From the NCBI GenBank assembly GCA_036936605.1, contig JAUPFV010000005.1, positions 7,896,345 through 7,960,344 of the forward strand: a DNA stretch of 64,000 nt. Direction: 5' to 3'. The stretch is from Limnanthes douglasii subsp. nivea. Taxonomy: Eukaryota; Streptophyta; Magnoliopsida; Brassicales; Limnanthaceae. A program made the translations under genes and the position numbers. This document shows, one piece after another, positions 1 to 12,240 of this stretch; the first letter of the stretch is position 1, and each line of letters starts with the position of its first letter. The notes under the pieces are model-generated. The model was given only the letters and a program-made list of their open reading frames with translations. It searched no databases and was not told the origin of the DNA.

Positions 1-1519
1 TTATGAATGAGCTACATGAAATGGGAAGATGATTTTAGGAAGAATTTTAAATAAAATTTCATTCAAAATTTTAGACAATATCCTATTGAAAATTGAACAT
101 GGACTAGTAGGTCTAAAATATTTCCATAGTTTGGGACTATCAGATTTAGGAATACGATAAATGACAGTTGCAAAGATTCTATTTGGGCCATTTTTACCAA
201 GAAAGTAATCCACCACATCAACACATAAATTTGTGTGTATGATAGGCAACCATGTTTGATAAAATGTTGCATTGAACCCATCAGTTCCAGCAATACTATT
301 AGAAGTTAAAGTTTTGATTGTGCTATGAATTTCTTCTGTTGTAGGAATACCATAAAAAATTGATTATCTAAGTCAGTAACTAGTTTAGAGATAATTTTCA
401 TAGGGTTCTCATAATACTTGACAAGACCAGGAGAAGCCAAAAGATCTTTGAAATGATCAACATCTAAGATTCCAACAATGTTTTGGTCCTCAATCCAGTA
501 TCCTTCATGCCAAATTCCTTAAATCTTATTATTTTTATTTCTTTTCTTAACAAAATTATGAAAGATGGTTGTGTTTTCGTCATCATTCCTAAGCCAACTA
601 ATGTAAATTTTCTGATCATAGTAAGATTGTTCTCTTCAGCTTTATTTATAGCATTAAGATATTACCAAATACTTCCAAGTTCTAAAAATTTAGTTTAATC
701 TTAAGTCTTTTAAGTTTTTCCCACAATACATGTAATGAAGGGCCATATATAGGAAAATTCTAGGATTGTTCAAATTCTGAATGAATTTTGAGTGAACTTT
801 CCACATCTTAAGAAACTTATATGATATTTTTGGCTTGGTTTGGCTATTTAGTATAGCTATGCATAGGTGAATGGTCTGAACCAGTTCTAGCCATATGCTT
901 AACCTGGATGTTTTCAAAATAATCTCTAAATGAAGCATTTAATGAAAACCCTGTCCAACCTTTTCCATTTCTTCTTATTTGACCAACTGTATGAAGATCT
1001 TATATAACATGTATTCTCCAGATGATAGTCTAATATTGTATTATTGAAGTCACCAATGCTTTTAATACATAATAAATAGTGGGATAGTTGTTTAAATTAA
1101 TTAGTGATGCTATTAAAAGAACCCATGACAATCCATTTTGATGGATTATTAGCTAATTATATAAGCTTATCCCATAGTGGTAACCTCTGAACTCTAGTAC
1201 ACTTAAAAAATCCCACAATGGCCATGACAACTTTATTTAGAGAAGAGTGTTAGACCATAAGGTGGATGAATTGGTCATGATTGCAGATAACATCTACGTT
1301 AAATGAATCCTTCCAAATGATCCAACTTATTTTTTAGGTTAGCAATTCCAAATTGAAATCCAACAACTTTTAAAGTGTTTCCAATTCTATCAACATATAT
1401 CATAGGTTCCTGTATTGTTATGAAGTCAATTTTTTCTATTTTTGATATTGAATTAGTATTTTAGTGATTACTTTATTTCCTACACCTCTAGCATTCAAAT
1501 TAAGTATTTTAATGGTCAT
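1..1519 (-). pseudogene. LINE-1a ORF2 remnant (endonuclease + start of reverse transcriptase)
   Basis: Broken ORF2 of an L1-type non-LTR retrotransposon, cut by the window edge. It starts at an ATG at 1517-1519 with the peptide MTIKILNLNARGVGNK, the usual start of the plant LINE apurinic-like endonuclease that nicks the target. The same start is seen in the second LINE at 8021. Stops follow almost at once. Near 1-250 the minus strand reads RIPKSDSPKLWKYFRPTSPC, the early RT motif (IPK...W..FRPIS) of plant LINEs. The catalytic RT box would lie outside the window. By homology it would copy its own RNA at a nicked target; this copy cannot. Family assignment is firm; exact limits are not. Confidence 0.8.
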
Positions 1520-1559
1520 TTAGAATTAAAGGTATAGGGTTTTGCTGAACCTTTAAAGT

Positions 1560-2655
1560 GCATTATCTTAGTGTTGAGAAAACCTTTGATGGGGTTTATT
1601 TTACCTTTCATTTTTTTCTTATTAAATACTTGTTTGAATTATAATTCCTTGACAAGGTTACCAAAGGTTAATGAAGATAGAAGACTTCCAATAAGGTTGA
1701 ACTTTGGAGGAATAAAAACTTGATCATTAACAGTTGAGCAATATCAGAGCTAATGATGTTTCTAATCTTTATTGAGTGTAGATCTTCAATTATATTAGTA
1801 TTTAATTATTCTATTGATATTAAGATATGTTGTAGAGTTTTATTATTATTCTATTTTCAATTGATTTCCATGTTAGAATGTTTATCTTTGATTGAATTTT
1901 AAATTCTTCACTGGTGTTAATAGAAGTAAATATTAAATCACGGTTAACAATAATTGTTTTATTTGGAGATTGTTTATTTATTTCAGATTCTTAATTCTCA
2001 GCCATTGGTTCTTTGACTATTATAGTTTTTAATTTGGGGACCCAGTTCTATTAACTTTTGATGTTTATTGTATTTGATTATCTTTAGTTTGAACTGAGTT
2101 TGAATTAGAGCGTAAGGTTTAGATCAAAATAGCTCTTATTTTATTTTGCATTGGTCAACATTATGGCCTAAGTGAAAGCAATCCAAACAATATAATGGCT
2201 TATCCCTGTATATAATATCTAACCCGATTCTACCATGACCACTAAATTCAATTCATATTTTGTTTCTTAAAGGCTTGGATGCATCCATTTCTATCCATGA
2301 TTTGCAACAGTTGAATTTAAACCTATTTATGGTTTGTATCCAGATATTTAAAGGTCTATTTATGATCTTTATAATGGTGTACATAATATCCTGATTATAT
2401 AGATATTCAAGGATGTTTAGAAAAGTAACAAAAAATGGAGTTATTAGAGAATCACGTTTTGAATTGAAGCCTAAAGACCATTTTAGAAGTCTCATGGAAT
2501 ATTGTCATATATGCCAGACATTCATATTCCAGAGTTTCCTTATATAATACAATTGATCAATCTTAATTACTATACGTCTTTGATCCCAAGCTACAATGCT
2601 AAAGTCTCCATTAAAGCGTAATTTTTCAATATGCATTTTCTGGTCCATTTCATGG
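1560..2655 (-). pseudogene. LINE-1a ORF1 remnant (DUF4283-like domain + CCHC knuckle)
   Basis: The minus strand holds the ORF1 (RNA-binding, gag-like) part of the same LINE. 2253-2650 reads EKLRFNGDFSIVAWDQRR, then LLKWSLGFNSKRDSLITPFF, the end of the DUF4283-type domain found in plant LINE ORF1. At about 2148-2190 it continues into a zinc knuckle, YCLDCFHLGHNVDQC (CX2CX4HX4C intact). The segment from there to ORF2 is low-complexity with stops. The N-terminal half of DUF4283 is missing: homology stops at about 2650, where sequence of a Ty3/gypsy element begins. LINEs are usually 5'-truncated, so this copy probably inserted into that element. Confidence 0.75.
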
Positions 2656-3808
2656 AAAGTCAATACGGATTCTCAGCTGACGCTTCAACCCCAGTCTCCC
2701 ACAACTTTTAGACAAAGAAAAACCTCTTATTCCATTTTTTATCGGCTTCTATTAGATCATCAACTATCTTAAACTTAATCCCTAGAGTAAGGGAATAAAA
2801 TGGAATATATGGGTTTTTCGTGATAGTATTCACCCCGACAAACTGCTTAATCGAAAACCCAACCCCGGATATTTTGGCCGTCATTATGCAGGCCATCAAC
2901 GTAAATCACATGTTAGGTTCCGCTTGAATGGGGTAGAGGTTCACTAGCTCAAAAAACCTAACCATAACAGGTTTAAAGGAGAACTGAAGCCCCCAATTAA
3001 GTATCTCAAGGAAGACAATCAGTTCGCCATCCCGAGCAGACAAATAAGTTTCACTGATGTTGGGAAATCGGATAGTGATTGAGCTTGGGATCCCCCAACG
3101 AAATCGAGGATTCTCCTCCTTGGATGAGTGGTAATACTGTTAGCCTATTTTCTACAATGTTATTAGATGTTTGTTCTAAACTTCCCGAAGGTTGTTCCCA
3201 AGAATGGCCTCGATATTTAAGGGCAGTTTGACGTCGATCTTGTTCTTTTTTTACTTTGATTTTTTATTTTTTCATGAACACCGATGTCAACTTTATCCTG
3301 TGGGACAGAAACCTCAGTTTGGGAAATAACGTCCTTTTGGGTAGACGGGGAAAAAATATGGCCTTTATTTTGGTTAAACCGAGCAGCAACCTAACCTTCT
3401 TCATCTTCAGACTCATCGATTAACTGTCTTGGCCTTTGATCCCTCATTGGCTCGAGCGATTGTGTTTTTGCATGCACAACAATAGGCTTTCCTTTCTCTA
3501 TGTTTATTGTCGGAGGGATATTCGAACCACAATGTGAGGTGCTATTTGAAATATTTGTGAAACAATAGCCTCTAGAACTGATTTCACTTTTACAAACCTT
3601 TTCTTTATAGGTTTAGAGGGCCTTTTCATTTTCAAACCGTTGTATTTCGCTCTCTCCACCTGTTTTTTCTTATCGCCCATTGGAATTTACTAACTTTTGA
3701 GGGGCCGTCTTGCTCGAAGTACCAAGGTCACCCTTAATAGGGGTGATGGTTGGGTTTGCGGTATTTGATGCTTCTGCCACTTTGGATTACTTCTTGGTTG
3801 GAGGTCAT
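2655..3808 (-). pseudogene. Tat-D antisense accessory gene, truncated (Transposase_28-like core)
   Basis: Fragment of the accessory gene also found in the three gypsy elements further right. Going 5' to 3' on the minus strand, an ATG at 3806-3808 aligns with the start of the Tat-B copy (MTSNQEVI against MASSQEAI). A charged linker follows. The core begins at about 3110 with RWGIPSSITIRFP, then RDGELIVFLEILNWGLQ, then MACIMTAKISGVGFSIKQF and PYIPFYSLTLGIKFKIVDDL near 2710-2900. The core resembles the plant 'putative gypsy type transposon' domain (PF04195, from memory). A TGA interrupts it at about position 2910. The C-terminal coiled-coil half is absent because the copy ends at the LINE junction near 2655. 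Biochemical role unknown. Confidence 0.7.
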
Positions 3809-4080
3809 GGACCGTAATACGTGGTTTGACTTATAGTCAGCATTCTTGGCTCATTGTCTAACTCACTACTTTTCTCTTTTTGACTCATTTATTGATGGAA
3901 AACCTGTTTAGAGCGGTAAATGTTGTTGGCATGAACAATGGACACATAGGGAGTAGAAATTATAGGAGAAAAGGCTTTGAGGGATATTTTGAGAAACAAC
4001 ACGAATCATTTTCTCTCTCTATAAGGCGTCTATCTCTCTTTAGATTTTGGAACGAACAAATTTCAAATTATGAGAGTGCC

Positions 4081-4094
4081 AAAGTATTTGTAGG
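4081..4094 (-). promoter_or_regulatory. Decayed TATA region of the Tat-D antisense gene
   Basis: Minus-strand CCTACAAATACTTT aligns with the CCTATAAATACTT box of Tat-B (19195-19206). Flanking similarity runs in both directions, including a GTTGGAAGCCCA stretch upstream and a GAGAGAGA-type leader downstream. The T to C change in the box suggests a dead promoter. Confidence 0.5.
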
Positions 4095-4439
4095 CCTCCA
4101 TCTGGGCTTCCAACGACCATGAAAGCCCAAGAAGACGAAAGGTCTCTTAAATTTTGAGTGCATAGGGGAGATGAAAAGTCCCATAGCCCTTTTAACAATT
4201 TGAAGAACACGTGTATGAGGAACCGGAAGAGTTTTATCACATACCAAGTCACCCAAAGTTCATTTTTGAAGGCTTTCATGTCAATATCAGATTTCAATGG
4301 ATACGTGGACAGAAAACATTACGCGCAATATACAACTGTCAGGTCAACAATCTTCATGATGAGGTCACCAATCCGATGAAGACCACATGATAAAGCAATT
4401 CGGAAACTTATGAGGCATCCTCTAAGTTTTTCCTCACTC

Positions 4440-4830
4440 ATCAATTTTCGTAAGGGCTGTGGGGCTAGTAATAAGGGTGAGAATTATCTAGACTAAGAGT
4501 CGGATCAGTTACATATAAGGTTTTTAGATTTAGATAAGTCTTGTAAAATAGACCCAACAAATGTGTAACATTGAGGATATTTTGTGTAATAAGTAATAAC
4601 TATGGTTGAGATTAGCAAAATAATAGAGAGAAATAGTCTTAAATGGACCATAATTGTGGCCTTTTAGGCCCACCGTCATTACGATATAAAACGACCCCTT
4701 CTTTATGAGGATTGGTGCATATTTATTATTTTCTTCCTACTTTTATCAACTTTTATCTCTAGCTTTCCCTTGTTCTCTCTCTACATAACCATTCCTAATA
4801 ATATCGTAGACGCATAATTTCCCTTGAAAA
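4440..4830 (+). repeat. Probable 3' LTR of Tat-D
   Basis: In the intact relatives the 3' LTR lies just upstream of the antisense-gene promoter. This stretch is in that position, in plus orientation. It contains a TATA-like GATATAAAACGACCCC at about 4682-4697, like the LTR TATA of Tat-A (ACTATAAAAGGACCCC on its coding strand). No partner LTR is present and neither end is defined, so this rests on position and one motif. Confidence 0.35.
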
Positions 4831-4839
4831 TCTTTGGAA

Positions 4840-7800
4840 CTATCAGAAGCAACCTTTTTTTATTATAACTTTGACATCCTTAGGCCATTGATATTTCTTA
4901 AGTAGATTGGTGTGAATATGCTTAATATACTTGATACAAGAGCTAGTTGTGTAAGTGGAGTAAGTGAATTTAGTATGATTTCTAGTCTGCCATATGATCC
5001 AACATATGATTAATGGGATTATGGTTCTAGCATGAACATCAATAAAGACGGACCGAAACTAGCTTCCAATATGGTGCAGAGTGGTCATATATCTTTCAAG
5101 CCTAATATAATTGTTTTTAGAAAAGTATGACCAAATATCCCAAGCATTTTTACATGACACAAAATATGATTTAAGTTTTATATGTTGTCACAAAGATGAA
5201 ATTTGGATACCACGAAAATGTTTCTTTAATAGAGAACAAAATCAGTAGAAATCCAACTATTAAGGATTCTCGAAACTAGATGGAACATTTCATTGGGGTT
5301 GTATTGTTCAAGAGATTTTTAAATAAGTTGGATTTATTGTTCTTCATTCTAATATAATTCCAAGTGTCTTTTGTTTTGAACAATCCATCATTAGATAGAA
5401 GCCATGTGATAATATTATCTGTCTAATCCTTAATGGATGTTCTCTAAATTAACTTAATATCAGATAAAGTGACAAATTATTTGAGCTTGTCCATGTTCCA
5501 TTCATTTATGTCCCAAAATGTGTTGATCTTATTTATAGTATACCGACTGTAATTAATATTATCAGATAGAGTTATAAAAGGAGAGGGGCTAGACCATCTA
5601 TCAATTCAAAATTCCACCTCTCATTTTCCTAATATCCACTATATTTTGGTTTCAGCAAGATCTTTAATGTTAATTAGCCTTTTCCAAGTCTGACAATTTT
5701 TCTTTGAGTAACTAACTTGTAAATGGTGGTAATCCTTGCAGTAGATGTTGTGCATGTACTTAGCCTAAAGGGTTTTATTTTCTCTAGATCTATACCACAA
5801 CTTGCAAAAGAAGGTGTCTTGAAGGTCCTTAAGTTTCCTCAGGTTCATACCACCTTCTCCAAAAGGTCTGTAGAGGTTGGAAGGGTTTATAATCTTTGCT
5901 TTTTCCTTGTTTATAGATTGATTAGATTTGTACTGGTAATACCGAAGAAAAGAACCAAAGTTATCTATAGTAGAAGGAAGACAATTAGTAAAAGTTAATA
6001 GGCCATCAAAAAAGGCTAGATATGGGATTGATATGGCTCCTAGTGTTATATTTAACTGTTTTGTTATCTTCGAATAATATAATTAAACCACATATTAAGT
6101 ACTCTTCATATATGATGAAAAGATTAGGGGATAAGGGATCCCCTTGTCTAATCCCTCTAATAGATTTGAAGTAGTCTTTGGATTCTCCATTGATAAACAT
6201 GAAGATATGAACATATTTAATCAAACTGGAAACAATGTTGACAACGAAAGTGTTCAAGCCAAATAAAAGTAAAACTTTAAGGAGGAAACTTATGAGACAT
6301 TCTATCAAATGCTTAGATCATATATACTTTTGCTGTAATATTACCACAATTTGTATTTTTTTTTATATCATGAACAATCTCTTTTGCTAAGAGAATATTA
6401 TCTTAAATAATCTTACCATCAACAAAGCCACCTTGAACATCTGATCTTATTTTTGGGAGAAACTTAGCTACTCTGTTGTTATTCTTTTAGACATAATTCT
6501 ATTCAATAATGTACACGAGATAATGGATGTTTATTCTTTAGAGGCTTGAGGGTTACTAGTCTTGGATATTAGATAAATGATTGTGGCCATAATACCATAG
6601 GGAATATCTTGGCTAAGAAAGAATGATTCTATATAAGCACACAAATCTTCTTTATAATGTGTCAACAAGTTTGAAAGAAAATGGTGTTAAAACTATCAAT
6701 TCACGCAACCCTTGAATGATTTAGGCCTCCAATTACGTTATATATCTCATCTTCAGTAGGTGAGTTTATCCTCATCAATTATCACCTTAGGGATAATATC
6801 ATAGAGGTATTCAGATTTCTTATAATTAGGATGGTTAGTTAGGTTTACTTTGAAGTAAGAGTCTGTTGAGTTGCCAAGAAGATTTTGATCTGAAATCCAA
6901 TCAACTCCATCTAGAATGCTATGAATTTTATTTCTTCTTCTTTTTTCTTTAAAAAGTTATGGTAATTGATCGTGTTTTGTCTTCATCCTTAATCTAGTTT
7001 GTGTAGTATTTTTATACAAATAAGCTTCTTTTAACTAGATATTGAAGGTAGATAACATTAACTTTAGATAAGTTTTCCATATCCTCAACATCATTGGTTT
7101 CATGGTATTTAGTTTCTAAAATTTTGACTATTTCCTCAGCATCCAAAACAACATCGAGATATTGACAAAAATCTATTTATTCCAAGCCTTAAGAACTCCT
7201 TTAAGTCTCGTAATTTTATTCAAAAAAACATACATATGATAACAAGGCATATCTTGAATCCAACTTCGTTCCACTTGCTAAAAAATTCTTGGTTTAAAGT
7301 CTACATATTCTTAAATTTGAAGGAATTCTTATGTTTATTTACCTCTTGAGATATGGATATATAAATATGAGTGTGGTCTGATCAGGTTTTGGCCATGTGC
7401 TTAACCTTAGTGTCAGAGAAGTAGTCAGTCTGAGCTGTATTTTAAAGCACTCTATCCAACCTTTTCCATTTAGTGTTATTAGTCTAGGTGTACTTAGTGC
7501 CTGAAAAGCCAACATCTTCCAGGTTACAGTCCTTTATTGTCTCATTGAAATTATTTAAGGCTTTTTGAACATAAAGAGAAACATGCTAGTTGCTCATGAG
7601 AGGAGGAGATAACGTTAAAATCTCCCATCATAATCCATTCTTTAGTTGTGTATGATATAGTTCTGATATTATTCCAAAGATCTATACGGCGTTATATTTG
7701 GAATTTGGCGTAAACAATAGTAACAAAGAGTATTTTGTCCATTATCGAGTGATTGACCTCTCATGGGTGAATTGTTGGTGATCCATTAAGATATATACCT

Positions 7801-8021
7801 TAAAGTCTTCATCTCACATAAGCCATATGTTATTTCCAGTGTTAGCTCTATAATGCGTGAATCCAATACTACCAGCAATTTTTTCAAGGTTATCCATTTT
7901 GATTAATAGTTCTTGGTGAACAATTAGATCAATATGTCAGTTTTTTTATAGATATAAGACTTCTCTTACATGATTTGTTAGCAATTACATTGATATTCCA
8001 ATTGATTATCTTTATGGTCAT
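4840..8021 (-). pseudogene. LINE-1b ORF2 remnant (endonuclease, RT, zf-RVT)
   Basis: Near full-length but decayed ORF2 of a second L1-type LINE. It starts at an ATG at 8019-8021 (MTIKIINWNINVIANKS), followed by endonuclease sequence to about 7250. The RT palm is clearest at 6006-6308: FINGESKDYFKSIRGIRQGD, then PLSPNLFI. Just downstream, at about 5960-6010, the box that should read FADD reads FFDG, so the catalytic aspartate pair is lost. At about 5110-5170 comes SYFVSCKNAWDIWSYFS, the conserved zf-RVT region, matched by the third LINE at about 63430. The RNase H domain present in the third LINE is not seen. Many stops and frameshifts; not active. Confidence 0.8.
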
Positions 8022-8134
8022 TTAGTATTTTTGGTGGGAGATCTGTTAGGCCCTTTACTTTGAAAAGCCTTGACTACTAGATTACCTTTATTTTTTATGC
8101 CTTTTACTTCTTTTAGTTTCTTGTTAAGGATTTC

Positions 8135-9577
8135 TTAAAAGTATTTGTATACTTCTCTTTTGTTGAGGGTATGAGAGGTTAGCAGGCTACCTATATTCTT
8201 CTTATTGGGTGTGTGGCGTTCAGAAGCCAAGTTTTCATAGTCTGTATTAGTTGAGAAATTAAAGCCAATTTCAAGGGACTGAATAACTTCAACCTCACCG
8301 GGAGTATTATTTCCATGCGAATATGTGGTCTTATCATACTCCATATTGTTTGCTTTATCTTTCACCATGGGTATTTTTTGTGTTATGTCAAGTTTTGTCT
8401 TATTATTTTTCTGATTCTTTATGTCTATCTTTGGTTGTAAAGACTTTTCCTTATCAAGCACATTCTTGTTTTCCTCTGATGAATTTGGGTAATTAAGGCT
8501 AGTACAATCTTGGTCATTTATTATTATAGACTTGACTTTGGGTATCCATATCTCAATTTGATCAGTGGCTTTATTGTTAGGAAGCACTTTCTGTTGTTTA
8601 TCTTTACTGATTTGGTTCTTGGATTGCAGTTATTTGCAGTTTCTACCTTGTATCCAAGATGGTGGCAGAGAGCACACTATGAAGGTATGTCTTTATAACT
8701 TATGTCCAGCCAACATGTGTCGTTTCTACCAAACCCAACCCATACTTGGTATTTAATTTTCTTGGTAATGTCTAGTTCTATCCATGCATACGATGAGTTG
8801 TGAATAAATCTATTCTTTTCAGTAATCCATGTCTTTAAGGGGTTGCCTATGGTAGATTAAATTGTTTTGATAATGCTATCATTATAAAGGAACTCAAGCA
8901 TATTAGATATCCACATTGGTGTTATAGGACACTCTTGTTTAGGGTTGAATGAAGATGTCCATTTGAGCAGCCTTATTGAATATTCACCTATAGTCCATAC
9001 ATTTTTTTTCCATAACTTGGACAAATCATCTTTTAATGCAAATCCAATCATTATGTGTCTAACATCCTAGTTAGACACATTATATTCAACTGTAAATTGT
9101 AGAGTATCTAAAAACTGATTAATGAAGATGAGTTTAGGCATACCTTTTGTGAATTTTCCTATTAAGGTAAATATGGTGTAAGCCAACAATTTTTCTTTAT
9201 CTTCAATTGTGAATTGAATTGAAAATATGGTCAGCCTTCTCATGGATACCTGTTGGAACATATTCAGATTCTTTGATTGATGTTTTTGTTACCCCTGCAT
9301 ATGTTTTAGGATGCATCTATTTTTCTATTTTATGTGTTAGCTTTTCCATATCACTACTTAAGTTGTTTCTTCTAGATTCCCGAGTCATAGACTTTCCTTT
9401 GGGATAGTGGAAGGGCTGGAAAAATATGATTATGTTTTGTAATTCTTGAACATGAACTCTGTTTTCTGAATTACAGTTTGGATAAGAAAATCTACTAACC
9501 TTTCTATCCTGAAAAGATTTTGAATTGGTTATACTATAATTGTCACTTTCTATGATAAAAATTTGACAAACAACCAT
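8135..9577 (-). pseudogene. LINE-1b ORF1 remnant
   Basis: ORF1 of the second LINE. One frame runs from 9577 to a TAG at 9317-9319, then continues from MHPKTYAGVTKTSIKESEY. A frameshift leads to FTIEDKEKLLAYTIFTLIGK (9067-9261), the start of the DUF4283-type domain, and to LLKWTSSFNPKQECPITPMW (8857-9051). The zinc knuckle near 8630-8700 reads CALCHHLGYKVETANNC, with Y where the zinc-binding histidine should be. A 150-codon acidic tail (8135-8587) precedes ORF2. The product would bind LINE RNA; this copy is broken. Confidence 0.75.
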
Positions 9578-10090
9578 ATGTTTGTAAAAGAATACGGAAA
9601 ATCATACTTCAAAACTTTGTTTTAAATATTTTCTTGTTTCATTATTGAAGCCCTCTTAAATCTCTAGTGAAAAAAAACTCAATAAAAATGAAAATAAACA
9701 TATTATCAATGCCATCATTTTTATGCTATAACTATATATTAGTCCATTTAATACAAATTTATTAAATTTATTTTTTTAATACGAACCAATAACTACGAGA
9801 ATCACATACATTAGTTAGGCACTTTTATAATATGATTTTTTATATCCAATAAACAAAACACATTTACCGAATTCGCCGGTTTATTTATTTAATTTTGCTT
9901 TCTTTAATTTTGAAATAGCATAATCCATACTTAAGCTAAGAGGGATGAAACCATTTATAGTGTCATGTAGACTATATACTAGAATATATACATAATATTT
10001 CTTCCGTCTTTTAATATATATCGTTTTAAAATGATTTATCGTCTTAAAATTTTGTGTTAACCAAGTTGGATTGGGTTTTGGATCGAATAT

Positions 10091-10244
10091 AATTTTATTT
10101 TAATGGGTTGGATTCAGATGGAATAGACGTTTTGTGTTTTTGTATTGATTAACGAAATTTAATTAATATTGATTTTATTTTAACAGGTTCGGATGAAATA
10201 GACGTTTTGTGTTTTTGTATTGATTAACGAAATTTGATTAATGT
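10091..10244. repeat. Two-copy tandem duplication, 75-bp period
   Basis: GACGTTTTGTGTTTTTGTAT followed by TGATTAACGAAATTT occurs at 10126 and again at 10201. The flanking ATTTTATTTTAA also repeats at the same offset. Confidence 0.8.
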
Positions 10245-10319
10245 GGTAAACCAGAAGATAAGCCATATACTCAATCGAGAAACGTATGTCATGAAGATGT
10301 ATTACTCAACCAACTCGGC

Positions 10320-10370
10320 TATATATATATATATATATATCAGTTTTAAAGGCTATATATATATATATAT
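10320..10370. repeat. (TA)n microsatellite pair
   Basis: Two AT dinucleotide runs (10320-10340 and 10353-10370) are separated by and followed by CAGTTTTAAAG, so the run plus its flank is duplicated. Any reading frame here is an artefact of the repeat. Confidence 0.85.
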
Positions 10371-10972
10371 CAGTTTTAAAGTGATAGGTCGTTTTAAAAT
10401 AATGTTCAAATATTTATGTCATAATTAATTTTTTTTCTAAAAAGATTCTAATAATAAAAACTAAAAATTAAAATAAAATAAAATTTCATATATCATATTA
10501 AAACGAGCAAAATAAGACAACAAATAGAGAAGAGTATATTGTTATAGTTTTCTATTTAATTAAAAACTTAAATAAAATAAAAATCAGTCTACATTTACAT
10601 GCGATATCTTATAGACTTACGGTCATACCATATAACATGGGTAGAAGTGCTACCAAAGTATAAAATGGGTAGAAGTTTACATCAACTATTTTTTTTTTCA
10701 AAGTATACTTCGAAAAAATATAGTTGTTCTTTGCACCCAACAAAACAGAAGCTTCAATAACATATATACATTGATATAGATTTTCAAAAACAGCAGTCTT
10801 TGTAGCTGCACATTAAAAATACTGCTTAACACATCAAGAACAACAAAATTAGAGACCAAACTAAAAACCTGCAAAACTAAAAACCTGCAGTTTTTGTTTT
10901 CGCAACATTAGTAGGGCCGATGTTATTTGGATCACAAATGAACTCAATAGTAGCCTTTCCAGCGGTAATGGC

Positions 10973-11112
10973 ATCACTCTTTTTGGTTACGATCTGCTCT
11001 GCGGTTTGATCTTCTCGGCATTGTTCAGGACTCCATCTAGTTATCACTCTTCTTTGTTACGTTATGTTCTGCGGTTTGATCTTCTCGGCATTGTTCAGGA
11101 CTCCATCTAGTT
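10973..11112. repeat. 70-bp tandem duplication at the 3' end of the Sen2 gene
   Basis: Units 10973-11042 and 11043-11112 both begin ATCACTCTT and end CTCCATCTAGTT. The last 45 bases are nearly identical and the first 25 differ at several places. As 70 is not a multiple of three, the second unit met by the minus-strand ribosome is read out of frame. Confidence 0.9.
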
Positions 11113-11780
11113 ATAGTACGCGTCTCGACACTATAATTTTCCAAACATGAAGGCGACGCCTCCCCAGCACTCTTTTTATTCACGTGAAGTGCCAATAACG
11201 TTTTCGCAACACTTCCACATAAACGAACAGTACAATGAACATCAGTCCATACCCTTAGTCGACCATTGACTTCACCATCACCATCCAACAAAACCAAAAC
11301 AGCGAATTCCGAATGAACAAACATCGGATGATGACGGTATGCTACAAAATCAACACCGTACTGTGATCCCGGTCTCAGAACCCAATTCCGTAGTCGGAAA
11401 TACGAATACGCCTTGTAAAAGATCGGGAAACTCGGTTTCTTGTCTTTGAAGTAACACCATACCTCAATATCGTTTTTTACAGAATTGTGTTCGTCGGCAA
11501 GTTTAATGCATTTGAGAGCATAAGATAAGTAAAAAGCTTCTTCCATGCCTAACTGAAACCACTGTTTCTCTTTCTCGGCCGTAACAACTACTCGACCAAA
11601 ATAAGCACGGTTTAAAAGGTCAGCTTGTTTGGGTTCTAGCGCGAGAAGTACACTGCAGCTAGATATATGGGCGGTTGCTTCTGATTCGATTAAAGAAAGT
11701 TTAAGCTGTGTAATGATTTCCGACATTGGATCGGATAGAGCTTTTGCTTTCGCCTCCTTTCCTTTCCATCTCGGATACAT
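11037..11780 (-). CDS. SEN2: tRNA-splicing endonuclease catalytic subunit, Sen2 type (C-terminus altered)
   Basis: A 247-residue protein matching plant Sen1/Sen2, the nuclease subunit that cuts intron-containing pre-tRNA at a splice site. The N-terminal part (MYPRWKGKEAKAKAL, then LLALEPKQADLLNRAYFGR) and C-terminal nuclease fold are both present. The catalytic triad of the family is visible: Tyr in GVDFVAYRHHP, His in MFVHSEFAVLV and Lys in RLCGSVAKTLLALHV. Start: ATG at 11778-11780, just after a likely splice acceptor (TTTTTAG/GTGACAA). The last 11 residues (HNVTKKSDN end) come from a 70-bp tandem duplication that shifts the frame and gives TAG. The neighbouring unit still encodes a longer in-family-looking tail. 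The nuclease core lies upstream of the break, so function may be kept. Divergent neighbour of carB. Confidence 0.88.
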   Translation of the reverse strand: MYPRWKGKEAKAKALSDPMSEIITQLKLSLIESEATAHISSCSVLLALEPKQADLLNRAYFGRVVVTAEKEKQWFQLGMEEAFYLSYALKCIKLADEHNSVKNDIEVWCYFKDKKPSFPIFYKAYSYFRLRNWVLRPGSQYGVDFVAYRHHPMFVHSEFAVLVLLDGDGEVNGRLRVWTDVHCTVRLCGSVAKTLLALHVNKKSAGEASPSCLENYSVETRTITRWSPEQCREDQTAEHNVTKKSDN

Positions 11781-11787
11781 TTGTCAC

Positions 11788-12240
11788 CTAAAAACAAAGC
11801 AAAGATCATTGTTTCGCTTATTCAACCAAATTCAGATAGAAAACTAGATCACAATCATATGAGAGATTTCTCATTATAACAAGCATCATATCATTTCGAT
11901 ACTACGATTATCCCGATTCCGATCCCCAATCCCAATTCTATGATATGCTCGGGTTCATCTTTTTACTCATAGCAAGTGCTTAGAGAACCTTTTCCTATTA
12001 GCTATTCTTCGAAATGTATATCATACACGAGTTCATGTAGATTCGGCTCCAGTAATTATACTAACATGATAAAATTCAATGATTTAATCACTGTCGAAGT
12101 GTTGAATCCTCTCGAATTCAATGATTTGGTTCGAGTTTGATTCGAATCGTTAAGATCTAGTAATCACATTTAGGGTTCTTCATCTGTTATTATAAAAGGA
12201 CTTGTTATAAATTAGCTTAGGTAGAAAATATGATAGTTAC
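11788..12240 (-). other. Probable 5' UTR intron of the Sen2 gene
   Basis: On the minus strand a donor ATTGTAG/GTAACT ends a short GC-richer leader exon. An acceptor TTTGTTTTTAG/GTGACAA lies seven bases before the start codon. The interval has no coding potential. The upstream 132-bp duplicate carries the same donor at about 12372, so either could be used. Confidence 0.55.

Larger units (their letters stand above)
9998..10548. mobile_element. Candidate decayed Stowaway-like MITE
   Basis: The left end (CTTCCGTCTTTTAATATATA, then TCGTTTTAAAA) and the reverse complement of the right end (TACTCTTCTCTATTTGTTG, then TCTTATTTTGCTCGTTTTAA) both resemble the CTCCCTCCGT...TCGTTTTA ends common in Stowaway-type elements. 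The interior is AT-rich and non-coding. Target duplication (TA) is not informative in this composition. Confidence 0.35.

Noticed and set aside
4040..4379. Overlapping frames around the Tat-D promoter, both strands
   Set aside because: Aligns with the non-coding leader and promoter of the Tat-B copy, so not coding.
10234..10428. Frame with poly-Ile/Tyr
   Set aside because: Translation of a (TA)n microsatellite.
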